A program made the translations under genes and the position numbers. Of a stretch of DNA of 64,000 bases, positions 1-7,989 are shown piece after piece. Origin of the DNA: Nocardia sp. NBC_00403 (lineage in GTDB: Bacteria; Actinomycetota; Actinomycetes; Mycobacteriales; Mycobacteriaceae); assembly GCF_036046055.1 (NCBI RefSeq), contig NZ_CP107939.1:4650001-4714000 (forward strand), in the 5' to 3' direction. The notes below the pieces were generated by a model. The model had not been told where the DNA came from. It made no database searches and saw nothing but the letters and a program-made list of their open reading frames with translations. How positions within the stretch are numbered: position 1 is the stretch's first letter; each line of letters starts with the position of its first letter.

Positions 1-1
1 G

Positions 2-484
2 CGGCTGCAGCACGCCGAGCCGGAGCTGGAACTGCCGGTCGATGCACTACCTACTGGGGCGCGCCCGGGCCCGGACACCGCACCCGAGGGAACGGAGTTC
101 CCGTCGACGCAGCCGGTCGGGTTCCATACGGCCATCGAATATCGCTTCGTCTCCGGCGGTTTCGTTGAATCCGGCCCTGCCGTGTGCTGGATTCGCCTGC
201 GCTACCCGGTCGTTGCCGGCACCGTCCCCAGCCCGCTGGAACGCACGCTTGCCGCGGCCGACTGCGGCAATGGCGTCAGCTCGGTATTGGATTGGGGCAG
301 TTACTACTTCATCAATACCGATTTCACCGTGACGTTGCATCGCGAACCGGTCGGCGAATGGGTGTGCCTGGATGCGGTGACCTACCCCGAACGCAGCGGC
401 GTCGGCCTGGCCGAATCGCAGCTGTTCGACGAGAAGGGGCCCATCGGCCGCGGCACCCAGACACTGTTCATCGGCCCGCGCTGA
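2..484 (+). CDS. Acyl-CoA thioesterase family protein, C-terminal part
   Basis: The reading frame is open from the window edge to a TGA at 482-484, so the N-terminus lies outside. The visible 160 residues read as the second hotdog half of a TesB/4HBT_3-type acyl-CoA thioesterase. After a proline-rich linker comes a segment around IEYRFVSGGF, then the typical end region with the STNT-like stretch YYFINTDFTVTLHREP, VCLDAVTYPE and the final GxGxxxxxLFDEKGPIGRGTQTLFI. In this family the two fused hotdog domains hydrolyse acyl-CoA to free acid and CoA in the cytoplasm. The substrate cannot be told from this part. Assignment is by motif recognition. Confidence 0.8.
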   Translation, partial: RLQHAEPELELPVDALPTGARPGPDTAPEGTEFPSTQPVGFHTAIEYRFVSGGFVESGPAVCWIRLRYPVVAGTVPSPLERTLAAADCGNGVSSVLDWGSYYFINTDFTVTLHREPVGEWVCLDAVTYPERSGVGLAESQLFDEKGPIGRGTQTLFIGPR

Positions 485-574
485 CACCGGCGCATCGCAG
501 CCGACCCGCGCCTCTCAATTACCCAGGCCCGGTGGTCGGTTTGCGATCAACAGCCGTTGGGCAGTGCTGATTTC

Positions 575-678
575 GGCGCCCGACCCACGCGGTCCAAAGC
601 AGCCGGCGAGGCACCTCGGAAGATAAACGGGCCGCGTGGATCTGGTGCCAGCCGAACGCACTCTACTGCCGATGTGCG
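575..678. repeat. Dispersed intergenic repeat, copy F
   Basis: This stretch shares its middle (AGATAAACGGGCCG) and right end (CGAACGCACTCTACTGCCGATG) style with other intergenic copies in the window, most closely with the copy at 25673-25776, which has AGATTAACGGGCCG and CAACGCACTGAAATGCCGA. The right end is also almost repeated at 26437-26454 (GAACGCACTCTTCTGCCG). The left edge is approximate. It carries no convincing gene. Confidence 0.5.
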
Positions 679-737
679 TGCAATCGATGGTCAGTCGGCG
701 TGCCCGAAATGTCGGTGCTCCATGCCACCATCCTCAT

Positions 738-1163
738 ATGTCACTGAAGTTCTTCAATGGGTTGTCCGGGATGTTGGCGATCGAGCTGACGGAACCGACC
801 GGGAATGTCACGGCGAACCTGTCTAATCAGCGCGCGACAGCAACCGCGGCGATCAGGGGAGTCTCGTTCACGCTGAATGTGTTCGAAAATGGGGACTTTC
901 GTGACTTGGCCGTCGACGAGTTCGACCGCGTTGTCCTGGAATTGCCCATGCTGAACTTGCGTGGGTTCGGTGATCCCGTTGAACACCGAGCGCCCAACGG
1001 TGAGTGGTTCACAGTGCGTGACCTTGCCGCCGCCATCGCCGAGACGGAAAGGAGCACTCGCCAGCAGTCGCAGTGGTTCGGCGGTGTCGACGTGCATCAC
1101 ATCTTCTTCGAAGGCATCCACGAGAGGGACGATGGAGTTTGGGAGAGCTACTGGGGGTCGTGA
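738..1163 (+). CDS. Hypothetical protein, 141 aa
   Basis: I place the start at ATG 738 (MSLKFFNG), because the residues further upstream are arginine- and cysteine-rich and look like non-coding translation overlapping a repeat. The protein is mixed alpha/beta, with no signal peptide or membrane span, and ends in VDVHHIFFEGIHERDDGVWE. I recognise the ending as typical of small actinobacterial hypothetical proteins but cannot name a function. It stands alone between the thioesterase fragment and an integrase remnant. Its composition resembles its neighbours and the frame is intact. Confidence 0.6.
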   Translation: MSLKFFNGLSGMLAIELTEPTGNVTANLSNQRATATAAIRGVSFTLNVFENGDFRDLAVDEFDRVVLELPMLNLRGFGDPVEHRAPNGEWFTVRDLAAAIAETERSTRQQSQWFGGVDVHHIFFEGIHERDDGVWESYWGS

Positions 1164-1226
1164 ACATCCTGTATTGCACCGCATACCGCGCTGACCCGAC
1201 CGGCCAGTGAACGAGTTGCGCAGTGG

Positions 1227-1673
1227 TCAATGATTGAGGGCAGTGCGGCGTTCAGCGAGGTAGGTGTGCCAGTCGCGTTTGGCGATGCGGACCCACCGAA
1301 CAGCGGTGCCCGGATGCAGGCCGAGCAAATCGGCTAGGACCGCGGCTGGCAGTTCGGTTGCCAGAGTCAACAGGGCGGTGTTTCGGCTGGCGTGGGGTGT
1401 GATGCCGTGCTGGTTGAGGCGGGTCCCGAAGGTGCCGCGGAAGCCTGGAAACAACAGCAGCGCGGACTCCTCCAGGGTGGCCGGCAGCACCGCTGGCGGC
1501 GCCTGGGTTGTAGCGAGTGTTGCGGCGTCGTGCTCGGCGGCGAGCGCGGTGCAGCCCGGTCCGGCCGGGGGCCACGCACGGGATCCGCCCGGCGAGCGCT
1601 CGACGGCGCCCGAGCACGTGGCCGGTTGGGCATCCACGGGTGCAGGCTCGACCCATCCAGCCGCGGTGCGCAC
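1227..1673 (-). pseudogene. Site-specific integrase remnant, C-terminal fragment
   Basis: The last 80 residues (LTLATELPAAVLADLLGLHPGTAVRWVRIAKRDW and a final tail) match the end of the zinc-ribbon recombinase encoded at 31070-32608, where the same position reads VVADALGFHPVTTTKLAAEAATTWSRY. Only the last part of such a protein is present. The upstream part of the frame is low-complexity, rich in Pro, Ala and Arg, and has no catalytic domain. This is best read as the scar of an older mobile element of the same kind as the one at 29.8-34.2 kb. It is unlikely to be functional. Confidence 0.55.
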
Positions 1674-1908
1674 CGGACAATCGGGCGGTACAACTCTGCC
1701 GTCGACCGTGTAGAGCGGGCAGGCGGCTATCCATAAAGAATACCGCGCGGTTCGAACTTGTGTTCGATGGATGCCTCGTCTGGCAGGTCAAACTTTCTGG
1801 CAGGTTGCTGGGTTTGCGCTCCGAGCCCACGAGCCAGGAACCGATCGGTGGCGAGGCCCTCCGCGGATGCTGGGTCCGTTCGCAGGCCTTTGCTCGGCGA
1901 GCGATTGT

Positions 1909-2346
1909 TCAGCGCACGATGTGGACTGGCTGCGGACCGGTGGATGCAATGACGTCCGTGCCTTGGGCGAGTGTGACTGTGACCGTGCCACCAGATTCGT
2001 TGGGCAGTGCGCGACCGGGTGCGACGAGATTCCCCGACCAGTTGTGCGCGGTGGCGTCGCACTCGACCAGGATCGGTCCGTCGAGTTGCACGGCGATTGG
2101 GCCACCTGCGCCGCCTTGGAACATTTGCTCCAGCGAGCCGTCCACAACGTTCACTCCGGCGGTTCCGCCCCCAGCACACGTAGCCGATCCGCTGATAGTC
2201 AAGGTGGTGGTGTTGTAGCCCAGTTCAGGCTCGACAGTGATCGATGTGGGCGGCTGGGCGGCTGCGGTTGCGGCGAGGATTCCTCCGCAGAGGCCGACTG
2301 CCCCAGCGACAGCGGCCAGATCCGAGCGAAGCGAACTGTTGAACAT
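1909..2346 (-). CDS. Secreted hypothetical protein, 145 aa
   Basis: The N-terminus is a clear Sec signal peptide: a short basic start, a hydrophobic run (LAAVAGAVGLCGGILAAT) and an AAAQ-type cleavage region near residue 30. The mature part is rich in Gly, Thr and Val and reads like a small beta-sandwich (TSITVEPELGYNTTTLTISG, GTVTVTLAQGTDV), with two cysteines (CAGGG and VECDAT) that could form a disulfide. It is probably exported to the cell envelope or medium. No family can be named. The gene is monocistronic and faces the cysN group across about 600 bp. Confidence 0.7.
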   Translation of the reverse strand: MFNSSLRSDLAAVAGAVGLCGGILAATAAAQPPTSITVEPELGYNTTTLTISGSATCAGGGTAGVNVVDGSLEQMFQGGAGGPIAVQLDGPILVECDATAHNWSGNLVAPGRALPNESGGTVTVTLAQGTDVIASTGPQPVHIVR

Positions 2347-2472
2347 GATGTTCTCCCGTCGATGCTCGTTCGTAGGATGCCAACCCGCATATCATCCCAG
2401 CATCCGTCAGCCTCCACTCCAGTTTGCTAGAAGCGAGTGCCCGCTCGTTGCTACTACTGCGCGTTCGGTCGG

Positions 2473-2838
2473 TCATGGTCGGTCCGTCCGCCTAACCCCC
2501 AGATCGTGGACCGTCCGATCCTGCCAAGATCTTGACGCAAGACACTTGATGGGGAGAATCGAGCAGCGACAATCTGTGGCGGGCTGACCAGGAGGCCCAT
2601 TATTCGCGAAGTATCGCCCGTGCACCCAGGCGCGCCACTGCGCGAATTCCTTGGCGACGATCTTGCCGGTGTGCGGGCTGGATCGAACGGCCTCGTTCGG
2701 AACTTGGCGTACGGATTCGCTGGGGTGCTGGTCGATCCACAGCAGCAGCGCGACCGCCTCGGCGAGGTCGGTGGAGTTGCTCGAGTATCGACGGCCAGCG
2801 GGCACTTGCGGGGCGGGTTCGGCTACGAGCGAGGTCAT
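2473..2838 (-). CDS. Possible hypothetical protein or remnant
   Basis: From ATG 2838 the frame gives 121 residues. The first 70 (MTSLVAEPAPQV, then STDLAEAVALLLWIDQHP and VAKEFAQWRAWVHGRYF) have the balanced composition of a real protein, while the last third is cysteine- and arginine-rich and looks like read-through past a decayed end. It may be the C-terminal scrap of a DNA-binding or abortive-infection type protein. No motif settles this and no partner gene is adjacent. Treat as uncertain. Confidence 0.25.
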   Translation of the reverse strand: MTSLVAEPAPQVPAGRRYSSNSTDLAEAVALLLWIDQHPSESVRQVPNEAVRSSPHTGKIVAKEFAQWRAWVHGRYFANNGPPGQPATDCRCSILPIKCLASRSWQDRTVHDLGVRRTDRP

Positions 2839-2948
2839 TTCGTCCACGGTTGGCCGTCGCACAACTGCGCATGCCAACCGTCGTACCAGTCCTTGCGGTG
2901 GCCGAGGCCGCCGGTAACGGCCTCTCAACGGCACGGGACATACAGCCG

Positions 2949-4787
2949 TCAGTCCAGACCAGCCAACGTGGCGAGGATGGTGGCGGCCATGGCGGCAGGA
3001 TCCCCGTCGGCGGGACGCAAGACCAGCTCGGGATCGGTCGGTACGTCATACGGGTCGTCGATTCCGGTGAAGCCGCGGATCTCCCCGGCTCTGGCCTTGG
3101 CGTACATCCCCTTGGGGTCGCGGGATTCGCAGATCTCCAGCGGCGTGTCCACGAAGACCTCGACGAAGGCGATGCCCGCCGCTTCATGAGTGGCTCGTGC
3201 CCTGTCGCGATCGGCCTGGTAGGGACTGATCAGGGAAACCACCGCCACCACACCGGCTTCGGCGAACAGTCGGGCTACTTCGCCTACGCGGCGGACGTTT
3301 TCGACGCGATCCGCCGCGGCGAAACCCAGGTCGGAATTGAGACCGTGACGCAGATTGTCGCCGTCCAGCAGAAAGGCGGGGCGGCCCGCCGCGACCAGCC
3401 TGCGTTCGAGTTCCACAGCGACAGTGGACTTTCCGGATCCGGAGAGCCCGGTCAGCCAGACGGTCATGCCCTTGGTCGCACGCTCGTCGCGCCCGACAGC
3501 GGTGGAGTGCCAGACCACTCGGGAGGACGGCAGACTCGGTCCGGTGATCATGCCCGCGGCGACGGTGTTGTTGGTGGTTTCGTCGACGAGGATGAAACTG
3601 CCGGTGGTGCGGTTACGGCGATAGGGGTCGAACAGCAGCGGCTGCCGGGTGCGCAGCTGAATGCGGCCGATCTCGTTGAGCGACAGCGACTCCGCGGTCT
3701 CGTCGCGGTGCAGCGTGTTCACGTCGAGTCGGTAGTCGAGGGTGCGGATCTCGGCGGTGGCGGTGCGGGTGGTGTGCCGGATGGTGTAGGTGGCGCCGGG
3801 GGTCAGCTCGGACTCCTCGGTGAACCAGCACACCATGGCGTCGAGATCGCGACCGGCATGCGGCCGGTTGGCCGGGCGGCAGATGAGATCGCCACGCGCG
3901 ATGTCGATTTCGTCGGTCAGCTGGATGGTGACCGCCTGTGGCGGGAACGCCTCTGTGACCGGGGTGCCGCCCGGCCCCCAGATCGCCGCGACGGTGCTGG
4001 TGAATCCCGAAGGCAGCACCGCCACTTCGTCACCGGGCTTGAACACCCCGCCCGCGACGGTGCCCGCGTAGCCGCGAAAGTCCTCGGCGTGCCTGCGGGT
4101 CACGTACTGCACCGGGAAACGCGCATCGATCAGATTGCGATCGGAGGCGATGTGCACCTCTTCCAGGTGGTGCAGCAGGGGGGATCCCTCGTACCACGGC
4201 ATAGCGGTGCTGCGGTGCACGATATTGTCGCCGGTGAGCGCCGACATCGGGATAAAGGTGAGGTCGGCGACGTCGAGTTTGGTCGCGAACTGGGCGAATT
4301 CGTCGTGGATCTCTTCATAGCGTTCCTGCGACCAGCCGACCAGATCCATTTTGTTCACGCACAGCACCAGGTGTGGAATGCCGAGCAGGCTGGCGAGGAA
4401 GGCGTGCCGCCGCGTCTGCTCGACAATGCCCTTGCGGGCGTCCACCAGGATCAATGCGAGGTCCGCGGTGGAGGCGCCGGTGACCATATTGCGCGTGTAC
4501 TGGATGTGGCCGGGTGTGTCGGCGATGATGAATTTCCGTCGGGGTGTGGCGAAATAGCGGTGCGCCACATCGATGGTGATGCCTTGTTCCCGCTCGGCGC
4601 GCAGGCCGTCGGTGAGCAGTGCCAGATCGGGGTAGTCGTCGCCGCGTTCGCGGCTGGTGCGCTCCACGGCGGCGAGCTGATCGGTGAAGATGGTCTTGGA
4701 ATCGAAGAGCAGCCGCCCGATCAGGGTGGATTTGCCGTCGTCGACGCTGCCCGCCGTGGCGAGGCGCAACAGGGTTGTCGTCGTCAT
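2949..4787 (-). CDS. cysN: Bifunctional sulfate adenylyltransferase GTPase subunit / APS kinase
   Basis: A 612-residue CysNC fusion. It drives GTP-coupled formation of adenosine 5'-phosphosulfate with CysD, then phosphorylates APS to PAPS in the cytoplasm. N-terminal GTPase motifs are complete: G1 GSVDDGKST (about residue 13), switch GITIDVAHRYF, G3 DTPGH, G4 NKMD; beta-barrel domains follow. The C-terminal 190 residues form the APS kinase with Walker A GLSGSGKST. The start chosen is ATG 4787, because it overlaps the cysD stop by one base (TGATG) and begins directly with the conserved MTTTTLLRLATAGSVDDG; longer frames add only junk. It is the last gene of a probable iclR-cysD-cysNC operon. 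PAPS is needed both for cysteine synthesis and by the sulfotransferase at 8800-9969. Confidence 0.95.
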   Translation of the reverse strand: MTTTTLLRLATAGSVDDGKSTLIGRLLFDSKTIFTDQLAAVERTSRERGDDYPDLALLTDGLRAEREQGITIDVAHRYFATPRRKFIIADTPGHIQYTRNMVTGASTADLALILVDARKGIVEQTRRHAFLASLLGIPHLVLCVNKMDLVGWSQERYEEIHDEFAQFATKLDVADLTFIPMSALTGDNIVHRSTAMPWYEGSPLLHHLEEVHIASDRNLIDARFPVQYVTRRHAEDFRGYAGTVAGGVFKPGDEVAVLPSGFTSTVAAIWGPGGTPVTEAFPPQAVTIQLTDEIDIARGDLICRPANRPHAGRDLDAMVCWFTEESELTPGATYTIRHTTRTATAEIRTLDYRLDVNTLHRDETAESLSLNEIGRIQLRTRQPLLFDPYRRNRTTGSFILVDETTNNTVAAGMITGPSLPSSRVVWHSTAVGRDERATKGMTVWLTGLSGSGKSTVAVELERRLVAAGRPAFLLDGDNLRHGLNSDLGFAAADRVENVRRVGEVARLFAEAGVVAVVSLISPYQADRDRARATHEAAGIAFVEVFVDTPLEICESRDPKGMYAKARAGEIRGFTGIDDPYDVPTDPELVLRPADGDPAAMAATILATLAGLD

Positions 4788-5695
4788 CAGAAGTAGCCTT
4801 CTCGTTTGCGGTCTTCCATGCCTGCCTCGGAAATCCGGTCGTCGGCGCGGGTCGCACCGCGTTCGGTCACCCGGGTCGCCGCGACCTCGACCACCACCTC
4901 GTCCGGGGTGGACGCTGTCGATTCCACGCATCCGGTGCAGGTCGCATCGCCGACCGTGCGGAAGCGCACCGTGCTGTCATAGGGCTGCTCGCCCTCGAGG
5001 AGTTCGAGGAAGCGGGTGTGTGCCAGCAGCATGCCGTCGCGCTGCACCACCGGGCGGCGGTGGGCGTAGTACAGCGGCGGCAGCTCGATCCGCTCGGCCG
5101 CGATGTAGTGCCAGATATCGAGCTCGGTCCAGTTGGACAGCGGGAACACCCGGATGTGCTCGCCGGCGCGATGGCGGCCGTTGTAGAGGTTCCACAGTTC
5201 GGGCCGCTGGTTGCGCGGATCCCATTGGCCGTATTCGTCGCGGAAGCTGAACACGCGCTCTTTGGCGCGGGCTTTTTCCTCATCCCGGCGGGCGCCGCCG
5301 AATACCGCGTCGAAGGCGTGCTCGCGAATGGCGCGCAGCAGGGTGCCGGTCTGCAGGCGGTTGCGGGAAGCGCGTGGTCCGGTCTCCTCGACCGAGCGGC
5401 CCGCGTCGATGTCGTCCTGCACCCGGCCGACCACCAACCGCAGGCCGAGTCGTTGCACCGTGCGATCCCGGAATTCGATCACTTCGTCGAAATTGTGCCC
5501 GGTGTCGATATGCATGACAGGAAACGGCAGCGGCGCGGGCCAGAAGGCCTTGGCCGCGAGGTGCAGCATCACCACCGAGTCCTTGCCACCGGAGAACAAC
5601 AGCACCGGCCGCTCGAACGTCGCCGCGACTTCACGAAAGATGTGTGCCGACTCGGCCTCGAGTGCGTCCAGATGTGGCAGCTCGTAGGAGGACAT
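4787..5695 (-). CDS. cysD: Sulfate adenylyltransferase subunit 2 (catalytic)
   Basis: CysD makes APS from ATP and sulfate together with CysN. The PP-loop signature LLFSGGKDSVVMLHLA is near the N-terminus, followed by MHIDTGHNFDEVIEFRD, FGGARRDEEKARAKERVFS, FPLSNWTELDIW and the conserved end GATRADDRISEAGMEDRKREGYF. I prefer ATG 5695 (MSSYELPHLDALEAES), which has GGAG about nine bases upstream and gives 302 residues, the enterobacterial length. A longer form from GTG 5788 adds 31 residues and would be close to the mycobacterial length. It would begin only 10 bases from the KstR-like box at 5799-5812, so it could be nearly leaderless. The gene couples to cysN with a one-base overlap. Confidence 0.93.
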   Translation of the reverse strand: MSSYELPHLDALEAESAHIFREVAATFERPVLLFSGGKDSVVMLHLAAKAFWPAPLPFPVMHIDTGHNFDEVIEFRDRTVQRLGLRLVVGRVQDDIDAGRSVEETGPRASRNRLQTGTLLRAIREHAFDAVFGGARRDEEKARAKERVFSFRDEYGQWDPRNQRPELWNLYNGRHRAGEHIRVFPLSNWTELDIWHYIAAERIELPPLYYAHRRPVVQRDGMLLAHTRFLELLEGEQPYDSTVRFRTVGDATCTGCVESTASTPDEVVVEVAATRVTERGATRADDRISEAGMEDRKREGYF

Positions 5696-5798
5696 CCGCA
5701 TTCGCTCCAGCCGTGCGCGGGTTTCGGACGGACTACGTCCGGCAGCACCTACTTCGGTGCTCGCCGTCGACTTTGCGTACTGGCTCACGCCCCAAAAC

Positions 5799-5812
5799 TA
5801 GAACACGTTTCG
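5799..5812. promoter_or_regulatory. KstR-like operator upstream of cysD
   Basis: The sequence TAGAACACGTTTCG matches the KstR consensus TNNAACNNGTTNNA except for the last base. It lies between the iclR stop (5821) and cysD and shares the ten bases AGAACACGTT with the boxes at 6719-6732 and 10769-10782. This would put the sulfate-activation genes under the same repressor as the divergent operon. The site is inferred from sequence match only. Confidence 0.55.
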
Positions 5813-5820
5813 GTCATTGG

Positions 5821-6708
5821 TCAATGGGGTGACTCGGGTTTGCGTCCGCCGGACGCGGCGGTCACCGCATCGGCGGCGGCCACGAGAGCGGCTCCGCGGC
5901 GGGTGATTTCGGCACCCGTAATGGCGGTGCCCACATACATGGTGAGCACCATGCTCTGGTGGCCGTCGCCGCCGTAGGTCGGTGCGGCGAGCAAGCTCAC
6001 CGGATGTTCCTTGCGTGGTCGCAGATCGGTGCCGAGATGGACTCGTTCGCCGAGGCTGGTGACCAGCTCGCCGACGAGTTCGCGCACCTCTTCGGGCAGG
6101 TCACGGGCAGCGACACCGGCGAGCAAGGAGTACAGGCGGCGACCCGCGCCGGTGAGGCTCTCCACCAGGTAGCCGCGCTCCCTGCACTCCGCGACGACCT
6201 GGCGCAGCCGGGCCACATCCTGTTGCAGCGGCACCGTCGACGGCTTGGCCAGCCAAGCGTCGAAGGCTGCGTCGGAGTCCCACAGCACGTACATCAGGCC
6301 GACCGGCGGCGCGAACAGGTAGGAGGCGCCGACCTTGACCATGCCGGGCCCGGTGCTCTCCAACACCGTGATCTGCTCGCCGACCACTGCCGATGCGGTG
6401 CAGGTCGTGCGGTATTCCGCGGTGAGTTTCTCCAGCTCGACGCGTGCGATGGCGGAGATGGCGAAGCTGTCCTGGGCAACCCGTCCGGCCGCGATCAGCG
6501 CGGGTCCGAGGCCGTAGGTGCGGGTGTGTGCGTCGCGCACCAGGTAGCCGCCCGCGCTGAGCTCGGTGAGAATGCCCAGGCAGGTCGGTTTCGCCAGGTC
6601 GAGCTCGCGGGCCAGCTCGGAAAGGCCGAAGCGTTTGCCGCGCTGCTCGACAAAGAAATCCAGCACTTGGACCACCCGCTGGGTGGGCGCGGATCTACGG
6701 GCAACCAT
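5821..6708 (-). CDS. IclR family transcriptional regulator
   Basis: This 295-residue protein has an N-terminal winged helix (RVVQVLDFFVEQRGKRFGLSELARELDLAKPTCLGILTEL) and the IclR effector domain (about residues 70-260, with the AYRTTCTASAVVGEQITVLES segment and the late GTAITGAEI). IclR proteins bind small organic ligands and act on nearby catabolic operons. The gene runs toward cysD with 33 to 125 bp between them, depending on the cysD start, and is divergent from the DUF1214-SDR-sulfotransferase operon. It is therefore a plausible local regulator of both arms, in addition to KstR. Its own ATG lies 10 bases from the perfect KstR-like box, so it may itself be repressed by KstR. Confidence 0.88.
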   Translation of the reverse strand: MVARRSAPTQRVVQVLDFFVEQRGKRFGLSELARELDLAKPTCLGILTELSAGGYLVRDAHTRTYGLGPALIAAGRVAQDSFAISAIARVELEKLTAEYRTTCTASAVVGEQITVLESTGPGMVKVGASYLFAPPVGLMYVLWDSDAAFDAWLAKPSTVPLQQDVARLRQVVAECRERGYLVESLTGAGRRLYSLLAGVAARDLPEEVRELVGELVTSLGERVHLGTDLRPRKEHPVSLLAAPTYGGDGHQSMVLTMYVGTAITGAEITRRGAALVAAADAVTAASGGRKPESPH

Positions 6709-6718
6709 TGACCACTCC

Positions 6719-6732
6719 TAGAACACGTTCTA
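6719..6732. promoter_or_regulatory. KstR-type operator (perfect match)
   Basis: TAGAACACGTTCTA fits TNNAACNNGTTNNA completely, with perfectly palindromic arms TAGAAC/GTTCTA. It sits in the divergent promoter region of iclR and the DUF1214 operon, adjacent to the iclR start and about 94 bp from the TTG start of the DUF1214 gene. KstR is the TetR-type repressor of sterol catabolism in mycolic-acid actinobacteria, relieved by a steroid-acyl-CoA intermediate. Its gene is not in this window. Confidence 0.75.
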
Positions 6733-6749
6733 ATCTTGCTCGTATCGAA

Positions 6750-6768
6750 ATGTACCAGACCGGTACAT
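6750..6768. promoter_or_regulatory. Second inverted repeat in the divergent promoter
   Basis: ATGTACC-5 bp-GGTACAT is a perfect 7-bp inverted repeat of the size bound by small dimeric regulators. It lies 17 bp beyond the KstR-like box and upstream of the DUF1214 start. Candidate ligand-binding factors are the adjacent IclR protein or an unlinked TetR-type regulator. Only the symmetry is seen. Confidence 0.45.
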
Positions 6769-6825
6769 ATTTGGAACACCCAGCAGCGACTGTTCGCCGG
6801 TCGCTCGAGACAACCGGGAAGCCAC

Positions 6826-7989
6826 TTGCTCACACAGCCGTTCGCGGACGCCATCGCCGCCGCCGAGCAGATCATCACCGGCGCGCCACACATCCGGACC
6901 GAACAGGATCTCGTCGAGGGGTACGACTACCTCGCGGGCAGCATCCGCGCGGCCATCCAGATGGCCTGGGCCTATGAGCGGGACTTTCCGTTCTTTGTTC
7001 AGTCCACCGGGCCGTACACGAAAATGGGCCTGGACAACCCGGACACCCTGTACTTCCACTCCTACCTGCGACCCGACGCCGAATATGTGGTGACCGGTAA
7101 GCGCGGCAGCACCCGTGACTTGAGCTTCCAGGTGCTCAACGGCGACTACTCGCCGGTCGATGTCCCTGACAGCCTCACCGCATTCGACGACCGCGCGATC
7201 GAGGTCGCCGCCGACGGCTCCTACGAGCTGCGCCTCGGCCCCGGTGCGGCGCGCCCCGGCTATGTGCATCTCGCTCCGGACTCCGCCATGCTCGTGATTC
7301 GTGAGGTCTACAGCGATTGGGCCACTGAGAAGCCGGGCACCGTCCGTATCCAGCGGGTGGACCGGATCGGCGATGCGCCGCCCCCGCTGACCAAAGACCT
7401 GATGACCAAGCGGTACGGCGTCGCGGGAAAGATGCTGCTGTCGCGGCTGAACACCTTCCTGGCCTTCCCGAAGTGGTTCTATCTCAACCTGCCCGTCAAT
7501 ACGATGACCGAGCCGCGCTCCACCCCGGGCGGGCTCACGACGCAGTTCTCCTCGGCGGGCCACTACGAGCTGGACGACGATCAGGTCATGATCATCACGG
7601 TGCCGAAATCCGATGCGCCGTATCAGGGCTTCCAGCTCGGCAGCATGTGGTACCTGTCGCTGGACTACATCAACCACCAGACCAGCCTCACCGCAGACCA
7701 GGCGCAGCTCGACCCCGACGGCATGATCCGGCTCGTGGTCAGCGAACAGGATCCAGGACTGGCCAACTGGATCGAACGCACCGGGCACGCGCGCGGATAT
7801 CTGCAGTTCCGCTGGCAGCGGCTGGCGCGAGAAATGAAGCCGGAAGACGGACCGACGGTGGAGGTGGTGTCGCTCGACGAATTACCGCAGCGGCTGCCGT
7901 TCTACGAACAGGCGCGGGTGACTCCGGAACAGTGGCGGGCACGGATCGCGGCGCGACAGGTCGCCGTGGCGGAAAGGATGTTGGGCTGA
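6826..7989 (+). CDS. DUF1214/DUF1254 domain protein (Rv3531c-like)
   Basis: A 387-residue protein from TTG 6826 (GGGAAG five bases upstream). An in-frame extension back to 6736 would run across the operator-like repeats, so I reject it. The middle and C-terminal part contain the conserved DUF1214 features: YVVTGKRGSTRDLSFQVLNGDY, then FSSAGHYELDDDQVMIITVPKSDAPYQGFQLGSMWYLSLDYINHQTSL. No signal peptide or membrane span is present. Its biochemical role is unknown. The length, and the gene order DUF1214-SDR-sulfotransferase with a KstR site, recall Rv3531c-Rv3530c-Rv3529c of M. tuberculosis. First gene of a three-gene operon, coupled to the next by TGATG. Confidence 0.82.
   Translation: MLTQPFADAIAAAEQIITGAPHIRTEQDLVEGYDYLAGSIRAAIQMAWAYERDFPFFVQSTGPYTKMGLDNPDTLYFHSYLRPDAEYVVTGKRGSTRDLSFQVLNGDYSPVDVPDSLTAFDDRAIEVAADGSYELRLGPGAARPGYVHLAPDSAMLVIREVYSDWATEKPGTVRIQRVDRIGDAPPPLTKDLMTKRYGVAGKMLLSRLNTFLAFPKWFYLNLPVNTMTEPRSTPGGLTTQFSSAGHYELDDDQVMIITVPKSDAPYQGFQLGSMWYLSLDYINHQTSLTADQAQLDPDGMIRLVVSEQDPGLANWIERTGHARGYLQFRWQRLAREMKPEDGPTVEVVSLDELPQRLPFYEQARVTPEQWRARIAARQVAVAERMLG

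Noticed and set aside
47..487. Long open frame on the minus strand opposite the thioesterase
   Set aside because: It mirrors the codons of the plus-strand gene, and the plus strand has clear thioesterase motifs.
2850..4796. Very long plus-strand open frame through cysNC
   Set aside because: It is the antisense shadow of cysNC in GC-rich DNA; its translation is Gly/Val/Arg-rich without any motif.
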